Source: Coriobacteriaceae bacterium
Lineage (GTDB): Bacteria; Actinomycetota; Coriobacteriia; Coriobacteriales; Eggerthellaceae
Direction: 5' to 3'
DNA length: 64,000 bases
Assembly (NCBI GenBank): GCA_015062685.1
Contig: SUUE01000011.1
Coordinates: forward strand, 25,676-89,675
Shown here: positions 9,447 to 16,800 of the stretch, piece after piece
Numbering within the stretch: the stretch's first letter is position 1
Layout: each line of letters opens with the position of its first letter
Program-made: the position numbers and the translations under genes
The notes under the pieces: model-generated
Told to the model about the DNA's origin: nothing
Databases searched by the model: none
What the model saw: the letters and a program-made list of their open reading frames with translations, nothing else

Positions 9447-11612
9447 TTATGCCAGCTTGAATCGCAACCGCGAAGTGCGCCTATCGGCTTCCACGAGCCG
9501 CACGGCGACGCGCTTGCCCAAGCGGTACTGCTTGCCCGTATCAGAACCAGTGAGCGTATGACGCACGGAATCGAGCACGAAGTACTCGCGCCCCAGATCC
9601 GCAATATCCACCATGCCCTCCGCCGTATTGTCCAGGCGAACGAACATGCCGTATGGAGCGACGCCGGCTACCACCGCTGAGAACGTCTGGCCGAGGCTGA
9701 GCTCCATGAGCTCGACGATCTTCGCCTCCTGCGAATCGCGGGCCGCGCGCTCGGCCGCGCGCTCCATCTCGGAGCAATGCTCGGCGATCCAGGGAATGCT
9801 CGATGTCTCCTGGTCGAACTTCTCGGGCCTCTTCCCCAACGCCGCCTTGAGCATGCGATGCACGACGAGGTCTGGGTAGCGTCTGATGGGCGAAGTGAAA
9901 TGGCAGTACGCCTCGCTCGCCAGCGCGAAATGCACATCGAGCTCAGGCTCGTAGACCGCCCTCTTCATCGACCTCAACACGAGCGTCGTCACGAGCGTTC
10001 CCTCGTTCCTGCCCTCGCAAAGGGAAAGCACCTTCGCTATCTCGTGTGGGTTGCCGGCGACGAACCGATCGACCGAGATGCCCTTGAACCAGGGGAACTC
10101 CTGCAGCACGGGAACGAGCCCCTCGAGGCTCTCGCGCGACGGCTTCTCGTGCACGCGGAATATGCCGGGGAAGCCCGCATCGCGCAGGAAACGCGCGACG
10201 GCCTCGTTGGCCGCGATCATGGCCTCCTCGATGAGCTGCGTCGCATCGGTACGCGAACGCAAGACGATGTCGACGGGCACTCCCTCGCCATCGAGTTTGA
10301 CCTTCGCCTCCACCGTATCGAAATCAAGCCCTCCAGCAGCCTCGCGCAGCCTCATCCGCTGCTTCGCAATGCCCGAGAGCCTTTGCACGCGCCAAGCAAT
10401 CTCACTTGCAAGCGCGGCGTGCTCAGCCACTTCCTCACCCTCAATAAGCCGCTGCGCCTGCCCATAGGTAAGCCGTGCATTGGAACGGATGAGCGCGGGA
10501 TATATATCGACATCAACGACTTCACCCGCATCGTTCACGAGCATGTCCACCGTCATCGTCCGCCGCACCTCGTTGGGCTTGAGCGAGCAGATATCGTTGG
10601 AAAGCTCTTCGGGCAGCATGGGAATCACGCGATCGACGAGGTAAACGCTCGTGGCCCTACGGCGCGCATCGAGGTCCACCGAAGACCCCCAGGGCACATA
10701 ATGCGCCACATCCGCAATATGCACCCCCACGCGCCAATACTTCTCCTCAACCCCCTCAGCCGAGTCAGCGCAGGAATCGGATCCGCCGTCGGCCAAGCGG
10801 AGCGAGGCCAAGCCAAAGGAGGAGCGAGACCCACTTGCCTGCCCGCCCTCGGCAGGCAAGTTAGCTCGCGACGACGACGCGTCGAGCGCAGCTTGGCCGA
10901 CGGCGGATCCGATGCCGGCCGGCACCAACACAGCCTCAATCGACACCGCATCATCGAAATCGCGCGCATCATCCGGGTCAATCGTAAACACGAAGCGGTC
11001 GCGCAAATCGCGGTAGCCGCTCGACAGCGCCGCGTCTTCATCAACGCGCGCATCCGCCGCCTGCGCAAGCGCCGCTTCCGAGAACGCCGTCTCGAATTTG
11101 TAGCGCGCGACGATCAAGTCGATGGGCACGCGCTCGTCGTCCGCATCCCCGAGCACCTCGACGACGCGACCGGTGGCCGCCTCCTTGTTCGATGGATACG
11201 TGACCATCTCGACGCGCACGATGGATCCGTCGGGTATGTCGGAATTTTCCGCGAGCATGGTGAAGATGTCGTAGGGTATGCGTGGGTCTTCGGGCACCAC
11301 CACCCCGAAAGGCTCGGCATGCTCAAACCGGCCCACTATTGAGGCGTGTGCATGCTCTATAACGCGCTTTACGCGAGCCTCGCGCTTCTTGGTGGATTTC
11401 GCCGCCCGGGCGAGCGCCTTACGCGAGCGTTCCTGACGTGCAGGGGAAATTTCCACGAGGTCGCCGTCAAAAGCGCCGTTCATCCTGTCCGCAGGGATGT
11501 AGAACTCGCCCTCGGCGGTCTCAACGAAGCCGTAACCGCCGGGAGAGACCTGAAGCGATCCACGAGGATACGAGCGCGGGGCGCCGCGCGTGCCTGAACG
11601 AGAGCGGCCCAT
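9447..11612 (-). CDS. rnr: Ribonuclease R with an in-frame inverted-repeat insert
   Basis: 721 aa. RNase R degrades structured RNA 3' to 5' and, with tmRNA-SmpB, clears non-stop mRNAs. Order: cold-shock-like OB domain (about 15-55, YGFVETAEGEFYIPADR), a second OB region, the RNB catalytic domain starting at DPDDARDFDDAVSIE with the metal-binding Asp residues, and a C-terminal S1 domain (GQTFSAVVAGVAPYGMFVRL). Between VSIE and YWRVGVHIADV the protein has roughly 60 residues where the family normally has about 10; this is the translated inverted repeat at 10776-10913 (residues about 234-279). The frame stays open. Start ATG follows the upstream protease stop by 6 bases. Confidence 0.92.
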   Translation of the reverse strand: MGRSRSGTRGAPRSYPRGSLQVSPGGYGFVETAEGEFYIPADRMNGAFDGDLVEISPARQERSRKALARAAKSTKKREARVKRVIEHAHASIVGRFEHAEPFGVVVPEDPRIPYDIFTMLAENSDIPDGSIVRVEMVTYPSNKEAATGRVVEVLGDADDERVPIDLIVARYKFETAFSEAALAQAADARVDEDAALSSGYRDLRDRFVFTIDPDDARDFDDAVSIEAVLVPAGIGSAVGQAALDASSSRANLPAEGGQASGSRSSFGLASLRLADGGSDSCADSAEGVEEKYWRVGVHIADVAHYVPWGSSVDLDARRRATSVYLVDRVIPMLPEELSNDICSLKPNEVRRTMTVDMLVNDAGEVVDVDIYPALIRSNARLTYGQAQRLIEGEEVAEHAALASEIAWRVQRLSGIAKQRMRLREAAGGLDFDTVEAKVKLDGEGVPVDIVLRSRTDATQLIEEAMIAANEAVARFLRDAGFPGIFRVHEKPSRESLEGLVPVLQEFPWFKGISVDRFVAGNPHEIAKVLSLCEGRNEGTLVTTLVLRSMKRAVYEPELDVHFALASEAYCHFTSPIRRYPDLVVHRMLKAALGKRPEKFDQETSSIPWIAEHCSEMERAAERAARDSQEAKIVELMELSLGQTFSAVVAGVAPYGMFVRLDNTAEGMVDIADLGREYFVLDSVRHTLTGSDTGKQYRLGKRVAVRLVEADRRTSRLRFKLA
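10776..10913. repeat. Inverted-repeat element inserted in frame in rnr
   Basis: Perfect 23-bp outer arms at 10776-10798 and 10891-10913 (ATCGGATCCGCCGTCGGCCA at the left start). A perfect 11-bp inner hairpin ACTTGCCTGCC/GGCAGGCAAGT lies at 10833-10843/10851-10861, with partly paired sequence between. It contributes about 46 low-complexity residues (Gly/Ala/Ser/Leu rich) to RNase R with no stop. No transposase gene is present; it looks like a small palindromic element tolerated inside a gene. Confidence 0.75.
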
Positions 11613-11618
11613 GATGGC

Positions 11619-12935
11619 TTACCCGGCGTTGGGCTCGGTTTGCGCAGGAGCCATGGACGCCGCCACTTCCATGGCGTAGTCCTTCTGAGAGTCGCCTTCC
11701 GCAGAAGCCTCCAGGCTCACAGTTGGGGTCACGCCCACCTGGTCGATCGCGTGGCCTTCGGGCGTAAGGTAGTAGGCGGCCGTGTAGCGCAGCGCACCGC
11801 CGAACGAGAGCTCGTGCATGACCTGCACGGAACCCTTCCCCATGGTCTTGGTTCCCACGACAGTGGCCCTCTGGCTCTCCTTGCATGCCGCGACTACCAC
11901 TTCGGCCGCAGCAGCCGTGTTCTTGTTGGTGATGATGACGAGCGGGCTCGTCGTGGCCGTGCGTCCCGTGGCCGCCTTGGCGGACACGCCGTCCACCGTC
12001 TGGATCTCGACCACCGTGCCGCTGCTCATGAACAGGCTGGACACCTCGACGGCCTGCGTCAGATAACCACCCGGATTGTCTCGAAGGTCGAGCACGAACA
12101 CCTGCGCACCGCTCGAAGCCAGTTGAGTAATCGCCGTTTGCACAAGCGAGCCCGCGTTCTGGGTGAACTGGCGCACCTTTATGTAGCCGACACGGCGCTC
12201 CTCGTCATATTCGGTCGTGACGTTGGGCTCTTGGTACTCCTCGCACGAGAGCGTCGTCGTTCGCTCGACACCGCCCTGCGATTCGATGGCTTGCGGGCGG
12301 CGCCACTTGATGACGACATCGGAGCCCTTCGCCTGGCTGAGCACCGAAGCGACCTCGCTTCGCGACCACGTCTGCGACGAGTCGCCGTTGATCGACACGA
12401 TGAAGTCGCCCTCCTGGACGCCCTCCGCCTGGGCTTGGGAGCCCTCGAAGACGTCGACGACGTACGCCTGGCCGTTGTACTCCGCGAAGAGAACGCCGAT
12501 GCCGGCGTAGCTGCCGTCCTGGTTGTTCAGCAACGCCTGGTAGCGGTCGCTGGAGTAGTAGCGGAGGTAGGGGTCGTTGGATGCCTCGCCGAACGAGTTG
12601 AGCGCTTTCTCGGAGGCCACATCCAGATCGTAGGTGTCGAGGCTGTCTGTCGCGAGGATGTCCTCAACCTCCGCGACGCGCTGCGCCACCGAATTGAACA
12701 CGTCCTTCTTGTTCGTGTTCGTCTCGGTCACCGTGCTGTGCGCGATGCCCGTCACCGACTCGGGAAAGCCCAACGAGGAGAGGAACGCGCTCTGGCCGCG
12801 CATGAAGAAGCCGAACATGAACATGGCGAAGGCCACGAGGGCGAACACGAGGCCCTTGATAATGCGATAGTTGCGCGCACGCATTTTCCGCGTGCGCGCA
12901 ACTGTGCGCTGATTCTTGTTAATGCGCTCGGGCAT
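11619..12935 (-). CDS. S41-family C-terminal processing protease homologue, catalytic Ser replaced
   Basis: 438 aa. A short basic N-terminus is followed by a membrane helix (about 28-48), the helical region seen in CtpA proteins, a PDZ domain (about 140-215, GIGVLFAEYNGQAYVVDV), and the S41 domain (VFVLDLRDNPGGYL). In CtpA/Prc proteins the catalytic dyad is Ser in N-x-x-(S/T)-A-S-A-(S/A)-E and Lys 25 residues later in GKG. Here the segment is NKNTAAAAEVV: Ala342 (codon 11910-11912) takes the Ser place, while Lys367 in TMGKGSVQ is kept. It may therefore be a non-proteolytic scaffold. It lies between ftsX (15-base gap) and rnr. Confidence 0.9.
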   Translation of the reverse strand: MPERINKNQRTVARTRKMRARNYRIIKGLVFALVAFAMFMFGFFMRGQSAFLSSLGFPESVTGIAHSTVTETNTNKKDVFNSVAQRVAEVEDILATDSLDTYDLDVASEKALNSFGEASNDPYLRYYSSDRYQALLNNQDGSYAGIGVLFAEYNGQAYVVDVFEGSQAQAEGVQEGDFIVSINGDSSQTWSRSEVASVLSQAKGSDVVIKWRRPQAIESQGGVERTTTLSCEEYQEPNVTTEYDEERRVGYIKVRQFTQNAGSLVQTAITQLASSGAQVFVLDLRDNPGGYLTQAVEVSSLFMSSGTVVEIQTVDGVSAKAATGRTATTSPLVIITNKNTAAAAEVVVAACKESQRATVVGTKTMGKGSVQVMHELSFGGALRYTAAYYLTPEGHAIDQVGVTPTVSLEASAEGDSQKDYAMEVAASMAPAQTEPNAG

Positions 12936-12950
12936 GACGCCGCTTGGCCG

Positions 12951-13856
12951 TTAAACCTTCAGGTAGCGGCGCATTGCGAGCGCCGAACCCACAAGGCCGA
13001 TGATGAGGCCGGCAACGAGCAGGATCAGGTAGATCATGAGGAACGAGTTGAAGCCGAGCTCGATGGGCAGGAACGTCAGCGAGGACTGCAAGCGCGGCAG
13101 CGCGAAGTTCCTCAGGAGCTCGATGCAACCGATTCCGAGCACGGCGCCGATGATCGCGTGCAAGGCGCCCTCCATCAGGAACGGCCCGCGGATGAAGCCG
13201 TTCGATGCACCGACGAGGCGCATGATGGCGATCTCCTTGCGGCGAGCCATGATGGCGAGCCTAATGGTGTTGTTGATGAACACGAGCGCGATAAACACGA
13301 GCAGGATGATGAGCGCGATGCCAATGTAGCGCAGGTAGTTCGTGACCGAGAACAGCTTCTCGACGGTGCGCTGACCGTACTTCAGCGAATCGGACGGGTT
13401 GTCCTCATCGGCGATCTTGGCGAAAGCCTGGCTCTGCTCGATCTGGTTGGCCACGTCCTGCACCTGCTGCGGATCCGAAAGCTCGACGTTAATCGAAGCC
13501 GGCAGCGGGTTGCCGCCGAGCTCGTCGACGATCGCGGCATTGGAGGACATGTTGCGGAACTTCTCGAGCGCCTCCTCCTTCGTGGTGAAGGAAACTTCGG
13601 CCACGCCGTCCAGGCCGCGAATGAACGTCTGCACTTCCTCGATCTGCTGCGAGGACGCGTCGTCCTTCACGTAAGCAGTGATGGACACCTCGCTCTCGAC
13701 GGACTTGACGATGTTGTCGACGACCAAAGCGCCGACGAGGAACAAGCCGATGATGAACAGCGAAAGGAAGATCGTGATGATCGAGCCGAGCGTCGTCGAC
13801 AGGTTGCGCGCGAAGCCCTGGAGGGACTGTTTGAAGAAATAGGCGAGACTATGCAT
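12951..13856 (-). CDS. ftsX: Cell division protein FtsX
   Basis: 301 aa, four membrane helices. FtsX partners FtsE and relays ATP use to cell-wall hydrolases outside the membrane. The N-terminus [20 protein letters not shown] with the first helix ([18 protein letters not shown]) is followed by an extracellular domain (about 55-165) and three C-terminal helices with the FtsX signature around [19 protein letters not shown] 13856 is chosen; upstream in-frame ATGs run into ftsE and lack family similarity. It overlaps the ftsE stop by 8 bases, indicating coupled translation. Confidence 0.94.
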   Translation of the reverse strand: MHSLAYFFKQSLQGFARNLSTTLGSIITIFLSLFIIGLFLVGALVVDNIVKSVESEVSITAYVKDDASSQQIEEVQTFIRGLDGVAEVSFTTKEEALEKFRNMSSNAAIVDELGGNPLPASINVELSDPQQVQDVANQIEQSQAFAKIADEDNPSDSLKYGQRTVEKLFSVTNYLRYIGIALIILLVFIALVFINNTIRLAIMARRKEIAIMRLVGASNGFIRGPFLMEGALHAIIGAVLGIGCIELLRNFALPRLQSSLTFLPIELGFNSFLMIYLILLVAGLIIGLVGSALAMRRYLKV

Positions 13857-14679
13857 CGAAACCGTACACCCCCCTCTGCTGGTCGCGCGTAAGGTGGCCG
13901 CGGTCGAGCGCGATAACGCGACGACGCATGTTGTCGACCATCTCGCGGTCGTGTGTGGCAACGAGGACCGTGGTGCCCGTGCGGTTAATGCGCTCGAGCA
14001 GGTCCATGATGCCGCGCGACGTCTGCGGGTCCAGGTTTCCGGTGGGCTCGTCGCACACGAGCAGCGGCGGGCGGTTCACGATGGCGCGCGCGATGGAAAC
14101 GCGCTGGGCCTCGCCGCCGGACAGCTGGTCGGGCAGCTTGTCGAGCTTGTCCTGCAAGCCGACAAGACGCAGCACCTCAGGCACCTGCGTGCGGATGACG
14201 TTGCGGTTCTTGCCGATTACCTCGAGCGCGAAGCTCACGTTCTCGAAGACCGTCTTGTTGGGCAGCAGCTTGAAGTCCTGGAACACGCAGCCGATGTTGC
14301 GGCGCAGGTACGGCACGCGCCAATTGCGCATGCTGCCCAGGTCTTCGTTCGCGATGGTGATCGTACCCGAAGTCGGCTTGAGCTCGCGAATGATCAAACG
14401 CACGAGCGTAGATTTGCCCGAGCCGGAATGGCCGACGAGGAACACGAACTCGCCAGGATAGATCTGAAGCGAGATGTTATCGAGCGCCGGGCGATTGGGC
14501 TGGGCAGGATACACCTTCGACACGCGGTCGAATGAGATGACGGGGTTTCCCTGCTGCGGAATGTCGTCGACTTCCAGCGATGGCAGCGCTGCCGACAAGC
14601 TGGCGGTCGCACGTGCAGCCTGAGAAGAATCCGCGCTACGTCGCGCAGAACGTGCCCCCTGATTGGTGGCCTCTGTCAC
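13849..14679 (-). CDS. ftsE: Cell division ATP-binding protein FtsE with N-terminal extension
   Basis: 276 aa. ABC ATPase of the FtsEX complex: Walker [10 protein letters not shown] (about 84), Q-loop in [14 protein letters not shown], signature [14 protein letters not shown], Walker [13 protein letters not shown], and switch His in VATHDREMV. The ATPase begins near residue 47 ([12 protein letters not shown]); the preceding Ser/Ala-rich segment is longer than usual for FtsE (about 220-230 aa). The GTG start has GGAG at the right distance, supporting the extended form. First gene of ftsE-ftsX-S41-rnr. Confidence 0.94.
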   Translation of the reverse strand: MTEATNQGARSARRSADSSQAARATASLSAALPSLEVDDIPQQGNPVISFDRVSKVYPAQPNRPALDNISLQIYPGEFVFLVGHSGSGKSTLVRLIIRELKPTSGTITIANEDLGSMRNWRVPYLRRNIGCVFQDFKLLPNKTVFENVSFALEVIGKNRNVIRTQVPEVLRLVGLQDKLDKLPDQLSGGEAQRVSIARAIVNRPPLLVCDEPTGNLDPQTSRGIMDLLERINRTGTTVLVATHDREMVDNMRRRVIALDRGHLTRDQQRGVYGFDA

Positions 14680-14732
14680 AGATTGCTCCGTTCAATTAGT
14701 CGATTACTGAGACAGGGGTGATTCTACCAGAC

Positions 14733-16616
14733 CTATTTACGGGCGATAACCCTCTTCACAGCTTCGACAATCGCCGCAGCATCCAGCTTGAAGTAGCCTG
14801 CAAGCTCTTCATAGGCGCCTGACTTGCCGAAACGGTCGCGCACGCCAACGGCCTCGAGCGGGGTCGGGTCGGTGGCGGAGAGAGCCTCGGCAACGGCTGA
14901 CCCCAGGCCGCCGATCACGCTGTGCTCCTCGGCCGTGACCACACATCCGGTCTTCTTCGCAGAGGCGAGAACCGCCTCCGCATCGAGGGGCTTGATGGAG
15001 AACGCGTCGATGACTTCAGCGGAAATCCCCTGCTCGGCAAGCATGTCTGCAGCCTTCAGTGCCTGCTCCACCTCTACGCCGCATGCGACGATCGAGGCGT
15101 CGGAACCCTCGCGCAGCACGTAGGCGCGGCCGAGCTCCAGTTCGACGTTCTCGTCGTAGACGCACGGCACGGCGGCGCGCCCCATGCGGATGTACACCGG
15201 GCCGGGCGTGGCTGCCGCGAGGCGCAGCGCGGCGCGGGCGGCGGCGCAATCGGCAGGCACGAGCACGCGCATGTTGGGCAGGCCGCGCATGAGGGAAATG
15301 TCCTCGAGCATCTGGTGGCTGCCGCCGTCGGGGCCCACCGAAACGCCGGCATGCGTTGGCGCGATCTTCACGTTGAGATTGGAGTAGCACACCGTATTGC
15401 GAATCTGGTCGTAGGCGCGCCCCGTTCCGAACACGGCGAAGCTGCCGGTGAAGGCGATGTTGCCCGTAAGCGAGAGGCCGGCAGCAACGTCGACCATGTT
15501 CTGCTCGGCAATGCCCACGTTGAACAGGCGACCCGCGCAATCGGTGCCCGCCGCTGCCAACTTCTTGGTCGTGGTCGACCCGGTCAGGTCGGCATCAACC
15601 GCCACCACGGGCACGCCCTCTTCGGCAAGCTCGACGAGCGTGGCGCCGAACGCCGCGCGCGTCGCCTTCTTCTGGGAAGCCTGCTCGGGGCTGGCGAGCG
15701 CGGGCGCATTGCCTGCGGCCTTCGTGGGGGCATCGTCGTGGCCGGCATGCGCGAGCAGCGCTTCCACGTCGCACTCCACGGGCGCAAGGATCTGGTCGTC
15801 TGTCGCGCCTAGCTCCTCGAGGGCCTGGGCGATCTGCTCGGCATTGGGAGCCTTGCCATGCCAGCCGGCCTCATCCTCCATGAACGAGACGCCCTTGCCC
15901 TTCACGGTGCGAGCGATCACCGCATGGGGCTTGCCCGAGCGATCGGCCTTGAGCGAGCCGAGCAGTTCGACGAGCGCGGCGACGTCATGGCCGTCCACCT
16001 CGTGGACATCCCACCCAAACGCCTGGAACTTCTGGGCGACGTCGCCCAGATCGCACACATCGGAAGTGCGGCCGTCGATCTGCAGGCCGTTGCGGTCCAC
16101 GATGGCCACCAGGTTGTCGAGCCCGCTGTGGGCGGCGAACATCGCGGCCTCCCACACCTGGCCCTCCTGGCATTCGCCGTCGCCGAGCAGCGCGAACACG
16201 GCATGTCCGTTGCCCTCGAGTTTCAGGCCCGCCGCCATGCCGGCGGAAATCGAGAGGCCCTGGCCCAGCGAGCCGGTGGACACCTCGACGCCCGGCAGCA
16301 AGTTGGAATCGGGATGGCCCTGGAGCCTCGAGCCTAGCTTGCGCAGGCCCATGAGCTCCTCGCGGGGGAAATAGCCCGCATGGGCGAGCGTTGCATAGAG
16401 CGCAGGTGCGGCATGGCCCTTAGCCAAGATGAAGCGGTCGCGGTTCGCCGCCTTGGGATTGCTCGGGTCGTACTCCATGACGCCGCCGAAGTACAGCGCG
16501 GTCATCACATCGGCGCACGAGAGCGACCCGCCGGGGTGTCCGCTCCCCGCCTCCCCGATCATCTGAACGATATCAATCCGCAGGTCGTTGGCAATCTTGG
16601 GCAAGCTCTCCACCAT
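14733..16616 (-). CDS. tkt: Transketolase
   Basis: 627 aa, cytoplasmic. It transfers two-carbon units between sugar phosphates in the pentose phosphate pathway using thiamine diphosphate. The N-terminal half has GHPGGSLSCADV, the ThDP motif GDGECQEGQVWEA through DRNGLQIDG, and GKGVSFME. A linker rich in Ala and Asp (about 300-340) joins the Pyr-type half (VVAVDADLTGSTTT, GIAEQNMVDVAAGLS) and C-terminal domain. Halves and linker resemble fused subunits of the split transketolases found in many anaerobes. ATG 16616 is preceded by GAGGAAGGTG; longer frames have no such site. FtsE begins 54 bases downstream of its stop. Confidence 0.93.
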   Translation of the reverse strand: MVESLPKIANDLRIDIVQMIGEAGSGHPGGSLSCADVMTALYFGGVMEYDPSNPKAANRDRFILAKGHAAPALYATLAHAGYFPREELMGLRKLGSRLQGHPDSNLLPGVEVSTGSLGQGLSISAGMAAGLKLEGNGHAVFALLGDGECQEGQVWEAAMFAAHSGLDNLVAIVDRNGLQIDGRTSDVCDLGDVAQKFQAFGWDVHEVDGHDVAALVELLGSLKADRSGKPHAVIARTVKGKGVSFMEDEAGWHGKAPNAEQIAQALEELGATDDQILAPVECDVEALLAHAGHDDAPTKAAGNAPALASPEQASQKKATRAAFGATLVELAEEGVPVVAVDADLTGSTTTKKLAAAGTDCAGRLFNVGIAEQNMVDVAAGLSLTGNIAFTGSFAVFGTGRAYDQIRNTVCYSNLNVKIAPTHAGVSVGPDGGSHQMLEDISLMRGLPNMRVLVPADCAAARAALRLAAATPGPVYIRMGRAAVPCVYDENVELELGRAYVLREGSDASIVACGVEVEQALKAADMLAEQGISAEVIDAFSIKPLDAEAVLASAKKTGCVVTAEEHSVIGGLGSAVAEALSATDPTPLEAVGVRDRFGKSGAYEELAGYFKLDAAAIVEAVKRVIARK

Positions 16617-16694
16617 TAACAGCACCTTCCTCGTCAATTTGCGTGCCCATTGTACAACGGATTGCACGGCCCCAATTTTCTTCCCGAATAATGC

Positions 16695-16712
16695 GCATTT
16701 GACGCATTTGAC
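16695..16712. promoter_or_regulatory. Tandem 9-bp direct repeat upstream of the regulator promoter
   Basis: GCATTTGAC occurs twice in a row (16695-16703, 16704-16712), just before the -35 of the next promoter and between divergent tkt and the BTAD regulator. SARP/BTAD proteins bind direct repeats near -35 boxes, so this is a candidate operator for autoregulation or for tkt. Inference from position only. Confidence 0.4.
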
Positions 16713-16719
16713 AAAAACG

Positions 16720-16748
16720 TTGAGGCCACGCGCGAGTTCCATTAGAAT
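16720..16748 (+). promoter_or_regulatory. Promoter of the ATPase/BTAD regulator
   Basis: TTGAGG (16720-16725), a 17-base spacer and TAGAAT (16743-16748) make a good primary-sigma promoter. Expected start is about 45 bases before the ATG at 16801. Confidence 0.6.
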
Positions 16749-16800
16749 GTGCCTGCCTGGCAAGAGCGTGAGCAGTTCCTTAGAAAGGTTCTGTCCCACC

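Noticed and set aside
11619..12935. S41 gene as a decayed pseudogene
   Set aside because: Frame, PDZ, S41 core and the Lys are intact and spacing to neighbours is operon-like; only the nucleophile is changed.
11640..13892. Plus-strand 750-codon frame opposite the S41 gene and ftsX
   Set aside because: Arg/His/Asp-rich shadow of two recognised genes, no start signal.
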